From Chryseobacterium sp. (GTDB lineage: Bacteria; Bacteroidota; Bacteroidia; Flavobacteriales; Weeksellaceae): 64,000 bases of DNA. The notes beneath the pieces were generated by a model. It ran no database searches. It worked only from the letters and a program-made list of their open reading frames with translations, and was not told the DNA's origin. The DNA is taken from the NCBI GenBank assembly GCA_031286615.1, contig JAITUA010000020.1, forward strand, positions 62,001 through 126,000. The letters are read 5' to 3'. Position numbers and translations under genes: made by a program. The stretch's first letter is position 1, and the number at the start of each line of letters is the position of its first letter. Shown here one piece after another: positions 53,261 to 63,500 of this stretch.

Positions 53261-54913
53261 ATGAAAAATAAATTATATATAATTGCATTGTCAAGTTTAT
53301 TACTTGGATCTGTTTCATGTAATGATTACCTTGATATTAATGAGAGTCCGGATAGAATTTCTGTGAATGATTTGACTCCTAACTTTGTTTTTCCAGGAGC
53401 TGTTACAAACAGCTATTATGTGCAGGCAAGAAGATTGAATCTTTTTGCAGGAATAATGATGAATAGTGTTGCGGGAAATTCTTATTCTTATGGAACTCCT
53501 TTTGTTGATGAATATTCTCCAAATATTACAAGTGCATTCTATGCTGATGTTTGGGATCAGTTATTCAGAAACGTAGCTAACTTCCAGTTTGTTTTAGATT
53601 ATAGTGACCCAACAGGGGAGTATACTCAATATAAGGCAATGTCTAAAATCATGAAAGCTTATTATGTTCAGACATTGACCGATTTATGGGGAGATATGCC
53701 ATATTCCGAAGCTTTCAAAAGAGAATTAAATTTGACTCCTAAATATGATAAAGGAGAGGATATTTACAAAGCTTCCATTGCAGATATCGAAAGTGCAATT
53801 CAAATGATAGATTCAAACAAAGGAACTAATCCAGGAAGTTCAGATGTTGTTTTTAAAGGATCTATGAGTAATTGGAAAGCATTTGCAAATACACTAAAAC
53901 TTAGATATCTTATCAGAATGTCCAATGTTACAGGTGATTTAGCTACTTATAGAGATCAAAAACTTGCAACTTTACAAGGAGCAACATTTAATACAGCTGA
54001 TGTAACTGTAAACCCTGGGTATTCTCAAGGTTCTGATGCTCAGCAAAACCCATGGATGAACTATTATGTTTATACAAGTGCAGGGGCTCAACCTCAAAAC
54101 TGGACTCTAGTTGTACCTTCAGAGCATATCGCTATTGCTTTAAATGGTAATGCTGTTCACTTGGAAGGACAGGCTACTGCTCAGGATGCTAGAGGAGTAT
54201 ATCAGAAGTTTAACGGGATTGTTGATGGAAGAAGAGGCAGAATTTTTACTTTGGTTGCAACCAAAGATAATGCAGGTGTTTCTACTAGCAATGTTGAAGG
54301 AGTAAGACAAGGTGCTACTCCGGGACAGCCAGGTGCTCCATCACTTAGATCGGTTTCAAGATCTGGAGATGGCTTAATTGCAGGATCTCAAACAATTTCA
54401 GCTACAGATGCTGCTGGAAGAAAAGCGGAGCTAATTCAAAAAGGTTCTTCAAAAGCTGGTGTATTAATGACAAAAGCTGAAACAGAGTTTTTATTAGCTG
54501 AAGCGGCTTTACGTTATCCTTCACAATTCTCTGCTGCACAAACCCATTTCCAAAATGGTATTACAGCATCTTATACTTATTTGGGAGCGTCTGGTGCAGC
54601 GGCTTATATTACAAGTGTAAATGCCGTTCCTAAATTAGGTTGGACAGGTACTGATACGAATAAAATTGAGGCAATCATGACTCAAAAATGGATTGCTTTA
54701 ACGGGAATTAACCCTGAACAATCTTATTTCGATTATACAAGAACTTCTTATCCAGAAACTCCGTTACCAACAATCTCGCTTAAAACTGTTAAGCCTAACA
54801 GATTGCTGTATCCGAACTCTGAATATCAGTCAAATGTTAACAATGTTCCAAACATGGCAGCTGATGATGTTTTTGCTAAAAATAAATTTACCCCATTCTG
54901 GGCAAGAAACTAA
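53261..54913 (+). CDS. SusD/RagB family nutrient-binding lipoprotein, copy 1
   Basis: A 550-residue outer-membrane lipoprotein with lipobox ending at Cys20 (SLLLGSVSC) followed by NDYLDINESPD. The helical TPR-rich region, with YYVQTLTDLWGDMPYSEAF and WKAFANTLKLRYLIRMSN, matches the SusD-like family. It covers the SusC barrel and binds the substrate. A loop-rich section near residues 330-370 (GRRGRIFTLV...GATPGQPGAPSLRS) is unusual in composition and may contact ligand. Translated directly after susC 1. Confidence 0.94.
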   Translation: MKNKLYIIALSSLLLGSVSCNDYLDINESPDRISVNDLTPNFVFPGAVTNSYYVQARRLNLFAGIMMNSVAGNSYSYGTPFVDEYSPNITSAFYADVWDQLFRNVANFQFVLDYSDPTGEYTQYKAMSKIMKAYYVQTLTDLWGDMPYSEAFKRELNLTPKYDKGEDIYKASIADIESAIQMIDSNKGTNPGSSDVVFKGSMSNWKAFANTLKLRYLIRMSNVTGDLATYRDQKLATLQGATFNTADVTVNPGYSQGSDAQQNPWMNYYVYTSAGAQPQNWTLVVPSEHIAIALNGNAVHLEGQATAQDARGVYQKFNGIVDGRRGRIFTLVATKDNAGVSTSNVEGVRQGATPGQPGAPSLRSVSRSGDGLIAGSQTISATDAAGRKAELIQKGSSKAGVLMTKAETEFLLAEAALRYPSQFSAAQTHFQNGITASYTYLGASGAAAYITSVNAVPKLGWTGTDTNKIEAIMTQKWIALTGINPEQSYFDYTRTSYPETPLPTISLKTVKPNRLLYPNSEYQSNVNNVPNMAADDVFAKNKFTPFWARN

Positions 54914-54942
54914 TTCTAGTAATTACAATTTTAATATATTTT

Positions 54943-54968
54943 ACCGCCTTCGGGCGGTTTTTTTTGTT
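54943..54968 (+). terminator. Terminator of SusCD operon 1
   Basis: ACCGCC-TTCG-GGCGGT stem with a UUCG-type tetraloop and T8 tail; a strong intrinsic terminator. Confidence 0.92.
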
Positions 54969-55265
54969 TTAATACCTTACATCTTCTCTATCTATAAAAT
55001 ATGCTACACATAATATCGTTTGTGGTATTTTACCTTATTTTGATTTTTTATATTTTTAATTTATTGATATTCAATTTGTTTATAATTATAATTGAATTTA
55101 CAATATAGATTATATCAATTTAATTGATTGTTATTATTTCTTAAAAAAAAATAAGTTTTAAATGATGCGTTTTTGTTAAATATTTAGTTTTTAACTAATT
55201 TTAATAATTTATTGAATGTTTTTATTCTAAAATATTGAATAAGTTGCAATTTTTTCAAGTTTTGC

Positions 55266-55296
55266 TTTGTGGTATTAAGAAAGTTTTACAAATTTG
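55266..55296 (+). promoter_or_regulatory. Promoter of susC 2
   Basis: TTTG (55266-55269), 19-base spacer, CAAATTTG (55289-55296). The TACAAATTTG core and following AAAATTAATTTGAT are shared with susC 3. Confidence 0.6.
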
Positions 55297-55320
55297 TAAA
55301 GTCACAAAAATTAATTTGAT

Positions 55321-58278
55321 ATGAAGAAACTAACAGCAAGTCTTCTTGTTTTAGTATTGTCTTCCTCAATTGCTGTTGCTAATGCTCAGCAAAAGAATGA
55401 TACTATTAAAACAAAAGAAATTGAGGGGGTGGTGGTAACCGCTCTCGGGATTAAAAGAGAGAAAAAATCTCTTGGTTATGCTTCTGAAGAAGTTAAGGCT
55501 GCAGAATTAACCGGTGGAACTACCAATACCGGTAACGTAGCATCTCTTCTTTCAGGTAAGGTGGCCGGACTACAGGTAAATACAAACAACAACTTTGGCG
55601 GATCTGCTAACCTTTTGATCAGAGGATATAAATCCTTATCAGGAGGCTCTCCACTTATTGTAATTGATGGTTCTCCAGTTAATAATAACACAGTAACAGG
55701 ATCTACATTTGATTATGGTAACTTTCTTTCAGATATCAATCAGGAAGATATAGAATCGGTAAACGTATTGAAAGGTGCTGCTGCATCTGCTTTGTATGGT
55801 GAGAGAGGTAGTGATGGGGTAATCCTGATTGTAACAAAAAGCGGAAGAGGAAATAACGACGGAAGCTGGGGTGTTACTCTAAACTCAGGAATTACAGCAG
55901 GGTTTATTGATAAATCTACATTCCCAACTTACCAGAAAAAGTACGGAGCTGGATATGGAGGACAAGCATGGAATGAAGCCGCTGGGCCTGGAGGGTACAA
56001 TTATGCTAACTTCGTAGATGATGCATCTTATGGACCAGCATTTAATCCGAATCAATTGGTGTACCAATGGGATTCATTTGATCCATCTTCTCCAAACTAT
56101 GGAAAAGCTACACCTTGGGTTGCTGCAAAAAATGGCCCCATTAAGTTCTTCGAAACACCAGTTACGTACATTAATACAATCACCATTGAAAAAGGAAATA
56201 AAACTTCAAACCTTTCCTTATCATACTCCAATATGCTTTCCAATGGTTTGATGCCTAATTCTGAGCTTAGGAAAAATACAATCTCCGCAAAATTTAATCA
56301 TGATTTCACAGATAAGCTACATGCCTCTGTTTTCACAACTTTAACTTTACAAGATACAAAAGGGCGTAACGAAACAGGTTATTCTGATAACGTTGTTACA
56401 GGTTTCAGACAGTGGTGGCAAACCAACGTAGATGTACTGGCATTAAGAGATGCTTATGCAAACAACGGAAACAGTAACTTTTCCTGGAACAGATCTACAG
56501 CGGCAGATGGAACTCCTCAGTATTGGAATAACCCGTATTTCCAGAGATATCAGAATTATCAGTCTGATGACAGAACCAGAATATTCAGTTATGCTCAGTT
56601 GAAATATGATGTTTCTAAGAATTTTGGAATTACTGGGAAATTATCTTACGATGATTTGCAGATGGTTGTAGAAGAGAGATTAATGAATGGTTCTCTTCCT
56701 CAGGCATTTGGCGCTTCACAGCTTAATGTAAGTTCAGGATATGCAAGAACTAATGTGAAAAATACGGAGATCAATTTTGATTTGTTTGCCAATTATAAGT
56801 TTGATATTACTTCAGACTTAAGTGTTAGTGGTATCGCAGGGGGAAATGTTAGAAGAAACCTTGTTGACAATATTTATATGAGTACAGAAGGAGGTTTATC
56901 TAAACCTGGTCTGTTCGCGATATCAAACTCAATAAGAACAATTCTTCCACCTGATGAAAATTATTCAAAATGGGTTACTTCGAGTTTATATGCTACAGCA
57001 TCTTTTGGATATAAAAACTTTTTATTTGTGGATGGTACTTATCGTGTAGACCAATCTTCTAACTTACCGAAAGATAATAACAGCTATGGGTATCCTTCCG
57101 TTACCGGTGCCGTTATTCTATCAGAATTTGTAAAACAGCCTTGGTTAAGCTTCTGGAAATTGAGAGCCAACTATGCTGAAGTAGGTTCTTCTACTAATAA
57201 TTACAGATTGGTAAATACTTTCAAAGCAAGAGGGGAAGGTTTATTTGATCAACCTTATTTCCTTGCAAATCCAAACTTAAAGCCTCAGAGATCTAAAGAA
57301 ACTGAATTCGGTATGGAAGCACAGTTTTTCAAAAACAGGTTAGGTTTTGATGTCGCAATCTATAAAACAAGAACATTTGACCAGATTATAAACCTGCCGG
57401 TTTCTTCTGCAACAGGATATAGAACATTCCTTGTAAACGCAGGGCAGATTGACAATAAAGGGGTTGAAGTACAGTTAAACGGTACACCATTTAAAACAGA
57501 TAATTTTACATGGGATGTGAACGTAAACTGGTCTAAAAATGAAAATAAAGTTATTGCATTAAATGGTGATTCTCAGAATTATCTGATGGCAAGTTATCAA
57601 GGGGGAGTATCCCTTAATGCACGTGTTGGAGAATCTTTTGGAGCTTTAGTAGGATCGGATTACGTATACAATGCTAATGGAGATAAAGTAATAGATCCTG
57701 CTACAGGTCGTTATTTAAGAAATGACAATCAGGTTATTGGAAATATCACACCAGATTGGGTAGGTGGTATTAGAAACAGCTTCCGTTACAAAGATTTCAC
57801 AGTAAGTTTCCTTATTGATGTGAAAAAAGGAGGAGATGTATTCTCTACCGATATGTATTATGGATTGGCAACAGGTCTTTATGCAGAAACAGCAGACTAC
57901 AGAGAAAGTGGACTTGTACATCCAGGGGTTAATCCAAATGGAAATGTAAACACAACTCCTACCATTAGTCCAGGCTCTTTCGGTAACGTTGACGGATATA
58001 GAAGAATGCCGAATAAAAGATTTGTTTATGATGCATCTTACGTGAAATTGAGAGAAGCAAGTATAGGATATAGTCTGCCTAAATCAATTCTTGCCAATAC
58101 TTCTATTCGTGACGCAAAAATTTCAATTGTAGGTAGAAACCTTTGGATTATCCACAAAAACTTACCTTATGCAGATCCGGAAGCAGGTACAGGAAATGGT
58201 TTAGGAGCTAAAGGTAATTCTATTGGGGTATTACCTACTACTCGTGATATTGGAATAGATTTAACTTTAAAATTCTAG
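55321..58278 (+). CDS. SusC/RagA family TonB-linked outer membrane protein, copy 2
   Basis: A 985-residue TonB-dependent transporter with signal peptide MKKLTASLLVLVLSSSIAVANAQ, TonB-box-like IEGVVVTALGIKREKKSLGY and plug (GNVASLLSGKVAGLQV, LLIRGYKSLSGGSPLIVIDG, NVLKGAAASALYGERGSDGVILI). The beta-barrel and the final WIIHKNLPYADPEAG region closely match copy 3. N-terminal carboxypeptidase-like domain absent, as in copy 1. It is followed three bases later by its SusD partner. Confidence 0.95.
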   Translation: MKKLTASLLVLVLSSSIAVANAQQKNDTIKTKEIEGVVVTALGIKREKKSLGYASEEVKAAELTGGTTNTGNVASLLSGKVAGLQVNTNNNFGGSANLLIRGYKSLSGGSPLIVIDGSPVNNNTVTGSTFDYGNFLSDINQEDIESVNVLKGAAASALYGERGSDGVILIVTKSGRGNNDGSWGVTLNSGITAGFIDKSTFPTYQKKYGAGYGGQAWNEAAGPGGYNYANFVDDASYGPAFNPNQLVYQWDSFDPSSPNYGKATPWVAAKNGPIKFFETPVTYINTITIEKGNKTSNLSLSYSNMLSNGLMPNSELRKNTISAKFNHDFTDKLHASVFTTLTLQDTKGRNETGYSDNVVTGFRQWWQTNVDVLALRDAYANNGNSNFSWNRSTAADGTPQYWNNPYFQRYQNYQSDDRTRIFSYAQLKYDVSKNFGITGKLSYDDLQMVVEERLMNGSLPQAFGASQLNVSSGYARTNVKNTEINFDLFANYKFDITSDLSVSGIAGGNVRRNLVDNIYMSTEGGLSKPGLFAISNSIRTILPPDENYSKWVTSSLYATASFGYKNFLFVDGTYRVDQSSNLPKDNNSYGYPSVTGAVILSEFVKQPWLSFWKLRANYAEVGSSTNNYRLVNTFKARGEGLFDQPYFLANPNLKPQRSKETEFGMEAQFFKNRLGFDVAIYKTRTFDQIINLPVSSATGYRTFLVNAGQIDNKGVEVQLNGTPFKTDNFTWDVNVNWSKNENKVIALNGDSQNYLMASYQGGVSLNARVGESFGALVGSDYVYNANGDKVIDPATGRYLRNDNQVIGNITPDWVGGIRNSFRYKDFTVSFLIDVKKGGDVFSTDMYYGLATGLYAETADYRESGLVHPGVNPNGNVNTTPTISPGSFGNVDGYRRMPNKRFVYDASYVKLREASIGYSLPKSILANTSIRDAKISIVGRNLWIIHKNLPYADPEAGTGNGLGAKGNSIGVLPTTRDIGIDLTLKF

Positions 58279-58281
58279 AAA

Positions 58282-59742
58282 ATGAAAAAATTATTTTTAA
58301 TTATAGGTTTAGCTTCATTAACATTAACATATACATCGTGTGAAAGAGACATTACTTCACTGAATGAAGATCCTAAACATCCAACAGAAGTTCCATCAGG
58401 AGTACTTTTTGCCAGTGCAGAGCATGCGCTTCTTGATCAGCTGTTGTCTGCCAATGTGAACCGTAATATCACCAGATTTTTTACGCAGCAGTGGTCAGAA
58501 ACCACCTATACTGATGAAACCAATTATGATATGGTGACAAGACCAATTCCAAGGAATCATTATAATCGTATGATGGCATCAGCATCAGCAACTATTAACT
58601 CTCCGGGAGTATTATCTGCACTAAGAGATGCAAGAAGGTTTCTTGATAGTGAAGGAGTAGATGCTGTTACAAAAAACAATAATATTGCAATGATTGAATT
58701 AGTTAATGTTTACGCATGGGCTAATTTAGTGGATACCTATGGGGATATTCCTTATTTCGGAGCATTAAAAGCAACTGCGGAGAATCCTGGAAGTGCAGAA
58801 ATCCCTTATGATGATGCAAAAACAGTATATCTGGATCTTATTAAAAGAATTGATGCTGCAATCGCTATGATTAATACTTCCGGTAGTGGCTATACCAATG
58901 ATTTGATCTACAAAGGAGATATGAACAAATGGAAAAAAATGGGTAATTCATTGAAGTTCAGAATGGCAGTGACTTTGGCGGATAGCGATCCTGCTTTGGC
59001 TAAAACTTATGCAGAAGCAGCATATACTGCGGGATTATTTACTGACAAAATGGATAATTTCGGATTGCAGACTTTCCCATCAGGATTATTGTCAAACCCT
59101 GTTTATCAGGATGTAATTCAGTCAGGTAGAAATGACTTTATTCCATCAGATATTCTTGTTGACTTTATGAATACTACATCAGACCCAAGAAGAGCAACAT
59201 GGTTTACAAAGGTTGCAGGTGCTTATGTAGGAGGTGTGTATGGTGATCAGAATGTTTTCAGTAGCTATTCTCACTTTACAAATGTTATCTCAGGTGAGAA
59301 TGCACAAGGCTTTTTATTAGATTTCTCTGAAATTCAATTTTTGAGAACTGAAGCGGCTGCAAGAGGCTTTAGTGTTGGAGATACGGCTGCTAACTTATAT
59401 TCTGCTGCTATTACAGCTTCAATGACTGAATATGGTATTGATATTCCCACTGCAAATGCATTTATTGCGACCAATCCATATAATGCTGCCAATTGGAAAA
59501 AATCTGTTGGTGAGCAAGCGTGGATAGCAATGTTCAATAAAGGATTCCAGGCATGGAACTTTGCAAGAAGATTAGACTTCCCTGTTTTCCAAAACCCTGG
59601 AGGTTCTGTAGTAGAATCAGTGCCAGTAAGAATGCGTTATTCTGATCAGGAATATCTTCTGAACTCTCAAAATGTGAATGCTGCAGCTTCAAAAATTGGA
59701 GGTGATAAAGTATCAACTAAAATATTTTGGGATAAATTTTAA
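58282..59742 (+). CDS. SusD/RagB family lipoprotein, copy 2
   Basis: A 486-residue lipoprotein with acylated Cys20 (LTLTYTSC) and the typical start ERDITSLNEDPKHPTEVP. Helical repeats such as NLVDTYGDIPYFGALKA and GDMNKWKKMGNSLKFRMAV belong to the SusD-like family. It forms the lid of the SusC 2 transporter. A hairpin follows the stop, then a small lipoprotein gene that could be co-transcribed. Confidence 0.94.
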   Translation: MKKLFLIIGLASLTLTYTSCERDITSLNEDPKHPTEVPSGVLFASAEHALLDQLLSANVNRNITRFFTQQWSETTYTDETNYDMVTRPIPRNHYNRMMASASATINSPGVLSALRDARRFLDSEGVDAVTKNNNIAMIELVNVYAWANLVDTYGDIPYFGALKATAENPGSAEIPYDDAKTVYLDLIKRIDAAIAMINTSGSGYTNDLIYKGDMNKWKKMGNSLKFRMAVTLADSDPALAKTYAEAAYTAGLFTDKMDNFGLQTFPSGLLSNPVYQDVIQSGRNDFIPSDILVDFMNTTSDPRRATWFTKVAGAYVGGVYGDQNVFSSYSHFTNVISGENAQGFLLDFSEIQFLRTEAAARGFSVGDTAANLYSAAITASMTEYGIDIPTANAFIATNPYNAANWKKSVGEQAWIAMFNKGFQAWNFARRLDFPVFQNPGGSVVESVPVRMRYSDQEYLLNSQNVNAAASKIGGDKVSTKIFWDKF

Positions 59743-59753
59743 TTTAAATAATA

Positions 59754-59785
59754 ATTCTTCAAGCCTGTTTTATGGCTTGAAGAAT
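59754..59785 (+). promoter_or_regulatory. Stem-loop between susD 2 and lipocalin-like gene
   Basis: Perfect 12-base arms ATTCTTCAAGCC / GGCTTGAAGAAT around an 8-base loop, 11 bases past the susD stop and 15 bases before the next ATG. No T-run follows, so it is more likely an mRNA stability or attenuation element than a terminator. Confidence 0.6.
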
Positions 59786-59800
59786 ATAAAAAACTTTTAT

Positions 59801-60250
59801 ATGAGATTTTTTATAGGAATTCTTCTTTTAATGAGTATTGCATCATGTTCAAATGATGATGGCCCTGCAGTTGTAAATGAAGATGTAAGTATTAATGGAA
59901 GCTGGAAACCTTATAAGTATGAGTTCAAAGGTAAAGATATTGTGCTTACTGATTGTGAAAAGAAAGGATTCATATTTATAAATTCAGATTTCTCTGGATC
60001 TTATGAAAGATATGATGTATCTTCTTCTTCCGGAAATTGCAATCTGTTTGATTCTTTTGGAGGGAAATGGACCTTTGATAAAATGTACCAAACCCTAACA
60101 CTTACCTATACAGAAGCAGGGGTTTCCAAAACACTGAAAAAAGAAATAGATTCTTATTCCAGTACTGAACTCAGAATTAATGACAACAGCAAAAACTTGG
60201 ATAATACGCCTGGAAATGACGAGGCAGTCTTAGTTTTTAGAAAAGAATAA
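59801..60250 (+). CDS. Lipocalin-like lipoprotein
   Basis: A 149-residue precursor from the ATG at 59801 (the frame extends 41 codons upstream but runs through the susD stop and the hairpin). MRFFIGILLLMSIASC gives an acylated Cys16. The mature part has INGSWKPYKYEFKGKDIVL, GSYERYDVSSSSGNC and FGGKWTFDKMYQTLTLTYTEAGV, the repeated GxW patterns of bacterial lipocalin-like proteins. It may bind the ligand taken up by the preceding SusCD pair. Confidence 0.78.
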   Translation: MRFFIGILLLMSIASCSNDDGPAVVNEDVSINGSWKPYKYEFKGKDIVLTDCEKKGFIFINSDFSGSYERYDVSSSSGNCNLFDSFGGKWTFDKMYQTLTLTYTEAGVSKTLKKEIDSYSSTELRINDNSKNLDNTPGNDEAVLVFRKE

Positions 60251-60266
60251 ATATTTTTATCCATAC

Positions 60267-60294
60267 AAAACCACCATTTGGTGGTTTTTTTATT
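60267..60294 (+). terminator. Terminator of SusCD operon 2 / lipocalin gene
   Basis: AACCACCA-TT-TGGTGGTT stem and T7 tail, about 17 bases past the stop. Confidence 0.9.
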
Positions 60295-60422
60295 TATATA
60301 AATAGCGTTATTTAAATATAATATTATTTGTAATTAATTTTCTTTAGAAAATAAAAAATATATTTTAGACTTATTGTTGATAAATATCAGATTTTTAATA
60401 TGTTGTACTGTTTTTAAAGTAA

Positions 60423-60458
60423 ATAACATCAATGGGAAAATTGATGTTATTTTTTTTA
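60423..60458 (+). terminator. Second intrinsic terminator, orphan
   Basis: ATAACATCAA (60423-60432) / TTGATGTTAT (60441-60450) with an 8-base loop and T8 tail. It is 130 bases beyond the previous terminator with no ORF in between. Confidence 0.75.
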
Positions 60459-60547
60459 TGAATTTTTCTTTTTTTAACATATTTTTTTAATTATTTTATT
60501 GTGATTAGTTTTGGTTTTTGGTTATTTTATTGTTTTAATCGGTTTTG

Positions 60548-60579
60548 TTTGTTAAATTTTTAAAAAAAATACAAATTTG
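60548..60579 (+). promoter_or_regulatory. Promoter of susC 3
   Basis: TTTG (60548-60551), 20-base spacer, CAAATTTG (60572-60579), followed by AAAATTAATTTGAT and the ATG, as in copy 2. Confidence 0.6.
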
Positions 60580-60599
60580 CTGAGTAAAATTAATTTGAT

Positions 60600-63500
60600 A
60601 TGAAGAAACTAACAGTGAGTCTACTTGTTTTGGTATTGTCTTCACCTTTTGCTATTGTAAAAGCCCAGCAGAAGAAAAACGATTCCACCACACAGACAAA
60701 GGAAATTGAAGGTGTAGTAGTAACTGCATTAGGTATAAAGAGAGATAAAAAATCTTTGGGATATTCTACTCAAAGTGTCACAGCAAGTGACTTAACGAAA
60801 TCTCCAACAAGCAATTTTACCAGTAACTTATCAGGGAAAGTATCTGGGTTGCAGGTTAAGTCTGTTTCTAACTTTGGAGGATCTGTTGATATTGTATTAA
60901 GAGGATATAAATCTATAGCAGGAAATAACCAACCGTTATTTGTAATAGATGGCGTCCCTATGATTAATGCTAATAATAATACATCAGCTCAGTCTGCCCA
61001 AGGGAGACCTGGATATGACTTTGGTAACACTATCTCAGATATTAACCCAAATGATATTGAAGAATTAAATGTACTGAAAGGAGCTGCTGCAACTGCATTA
61101 TATGGTTCAAGAGCTCAAAACGGTGCTATTATTATTACTACTAAAAAAGGTAAAAAAGGTAAGAATATTGGAGTTGAATTGAATTCTTCCATCAGTATTT
61201 CTTCCATAAATAAAGCAACATTCCCTACTTATCAAAAGCAATATGGGCAAGGGTATGGATATTATTATGGACCTAATGAAAACTCTCAGTTTGCAGACTA
61301 TAATGGTTCTCCAATGACTCCAACCACAGAGGATGCGTCTTATGGTGCCGCATTTAATCCTAATTTATTAGTATACCAATATGAAGCCTTTATTCCAGGA
61401 TCACCTAATTTTGGTAAGGCAACTCCTTGGGTAGCGGGTAAGAACGATCCTTCTACATTTTTCCAGAAAGGAGTTAATTATAACAATGGAGTATCCTTTT
61501 CTAAAGGTGGAGATACGGGATCATTCAGATTGTCATTTAACAATCAGAATGGCTCAGATATTATGCCTAATACCTATTTGAATAAAAATACAATTTCAGG
61601 GAATGCTTCATATAAGCTGATGGATAATTTAACAGCAACAATTGGAGCAACGTATGTTAACCAAAATGTTAAAGGTAGAAACTCAACAGGGTATGGTGGC
61701 AATCTGATAGCTGGTTTCAGACAATGGTGGCCGGTAAACGTTGATCTTAGAGATCAGCAGAATTTCTATATGAATTCGGGTAATAACTATACATGGAATA
61801 TTGGTGGTTCTGATAATTTAACACCGTCATATTGGAATAATCCATATTTCCAGGTATATGAAAATGCTGTACGTGATACCAGAGAAAGATTTGCAGGGAA
61901 TTTCTCATTAAGCTATGACGTTACCAAAAACTTCAATTTATTAGCAAGAGTGGGAACAGATGGATTTACCCAAAGAATGGAGGATCGAAAAGCGGTAGGT
62001 TCAATTCCGGAATTAATGGGATTTGGATTAACTGATCTTGAACAGCCATCAGGTTTTGCCGTAATGCAGATCAAGCAAAGAGAAACCAACTATGACTTTA
62101 TTGCTAATTATAAAAAAGATTTTGATAATGGATTGAGTTTCAATTCTTTATTGGGAACAAACCTAAATGTTATCAATTTTTATAGTAATTCACAATCAAC
62201 ATCAGGAGGTTTATATGTACCTGGATTATATGCATTATCTAATTCTTATGCTACTCCTCCAAGAGCAGTTACAATCGATACAACTAAAAAAATTGCGGGT
62301 ATTTTTGCTCAGGCTAGTGTAGGATATCACGGGACTTACTATCTGGAAGGAACTGTAAGAAGAGACCAATCATCTGCTTTACCCGTGAATAATAATGTAT
62401 ATTGGTACTATTCTGGTTCTGCTAGTGTGGTATTCTCCAATTGGGAATTCTTAAAAGGTTCAATAATGAACTTTGGTAAATTAAGGGCTTCTTATGCTGA
62501 GGTAGGTAGTGACACAGGAGCTAACCAAATAAAAAATCAATATTTTACTTCTACTTCATTTGGGGATTTACCAATGATTTATTATAATACTTCAGAGAAA
62601 AATCCAAATTTAAAACCACAAAGGTCTAAACAAACAGAATTAGGGTTAAATGCTCAATTCTTTAAAAATAGAATAGGGCTTGACATTGCTTGGTTTAGAA
62701 ATGACGCGTATGACCAAATTTTAGCATTACCAGTCTCCTTTGGAACGGGGGTAGCTACAAAAGTTCAAAATGCAGGTAACTTAAGAACTGATGGTTGGGA
62801 GGTCTCCTTGAACATTACCCCAATAAAATCTGATAATTTCAGATGGGATGTTAATGCTAACTGGTCCAATCCACAAACAAGAGTAACTAAACTAGCTCCA
62901 GGGAATGAAAATATTACTTTAGGAACATTTCAGGGAGGGGTAACAATCAACGCCAGTTTAGATGACCTTTATGGTACTATTAAAGGGACAGATTTCATTT
63001 ATACAAATGGAGAGAAAACGGTAGGAGCAAACGGCAGATATCTAATTTCTTCATCTACGAATAATGTTATCGGTAATATGCAAGCTGACTGGTTTGGTGG
63101 TTTAGCAAATAAATTCACTTATAAAGATTTTCAACTCTCTTTTCAAATTGATTGGAGAAAAGGAGGTAGTATTTTTTCTCTTGACCAATATTATGGGCTA
63201 GCTACAGGATTATATCCTGAGACTGCCGGAACTAATGACTTAGGAAATCCTATTAGAAATCCTATCAGCCAAGGAGGGGGAGTGATTCTTCCGGGGGTAC
63301 AAGCAAATGGTTCCTCTAACGATATCAGAGTTTCAGGAGCAAATTATGGATTGTATGGTTACAGATATGCTCCAGCTGCTGCATTTGTATATGATGCAAG
63401 TTTTGTGAAATTGAGAGAGGTTGCCATATCTTATAGTATTCCATCTAAATATCTGGCAAATACATTCTTTAAAGGGCTTACTTTCAGTGCAATTGGAAAT

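Larger units (their letters stand above)
54914..55320. other. Intergenic region between SusCD pairs 1 and 2
   Basis: About 400 bases with no gene. It holds a terminator (54943-54968) and the promoter block of susC 2 (55266-55296). The rest is very A+T-rich with only short A/T inverted stretches. Confidence 0.7.
60251..60599. other. Intergenic region between lipocalin-like gene and susC 3
   Basis: No gene is seen. It contains two terminators (60267-60294 and 60423-60458) and the susC 3 promoter (60548-60579). What transcript the second terminator would end is unclear. Confidence 0.7.

Noticed and set aside
59678..59800. Upstream extension of the lipocalin-like gene by 41 codons
   Set aside because: It overlaps the susD stop and the stem-loop, and would bury the lipoprotein signal peptide.
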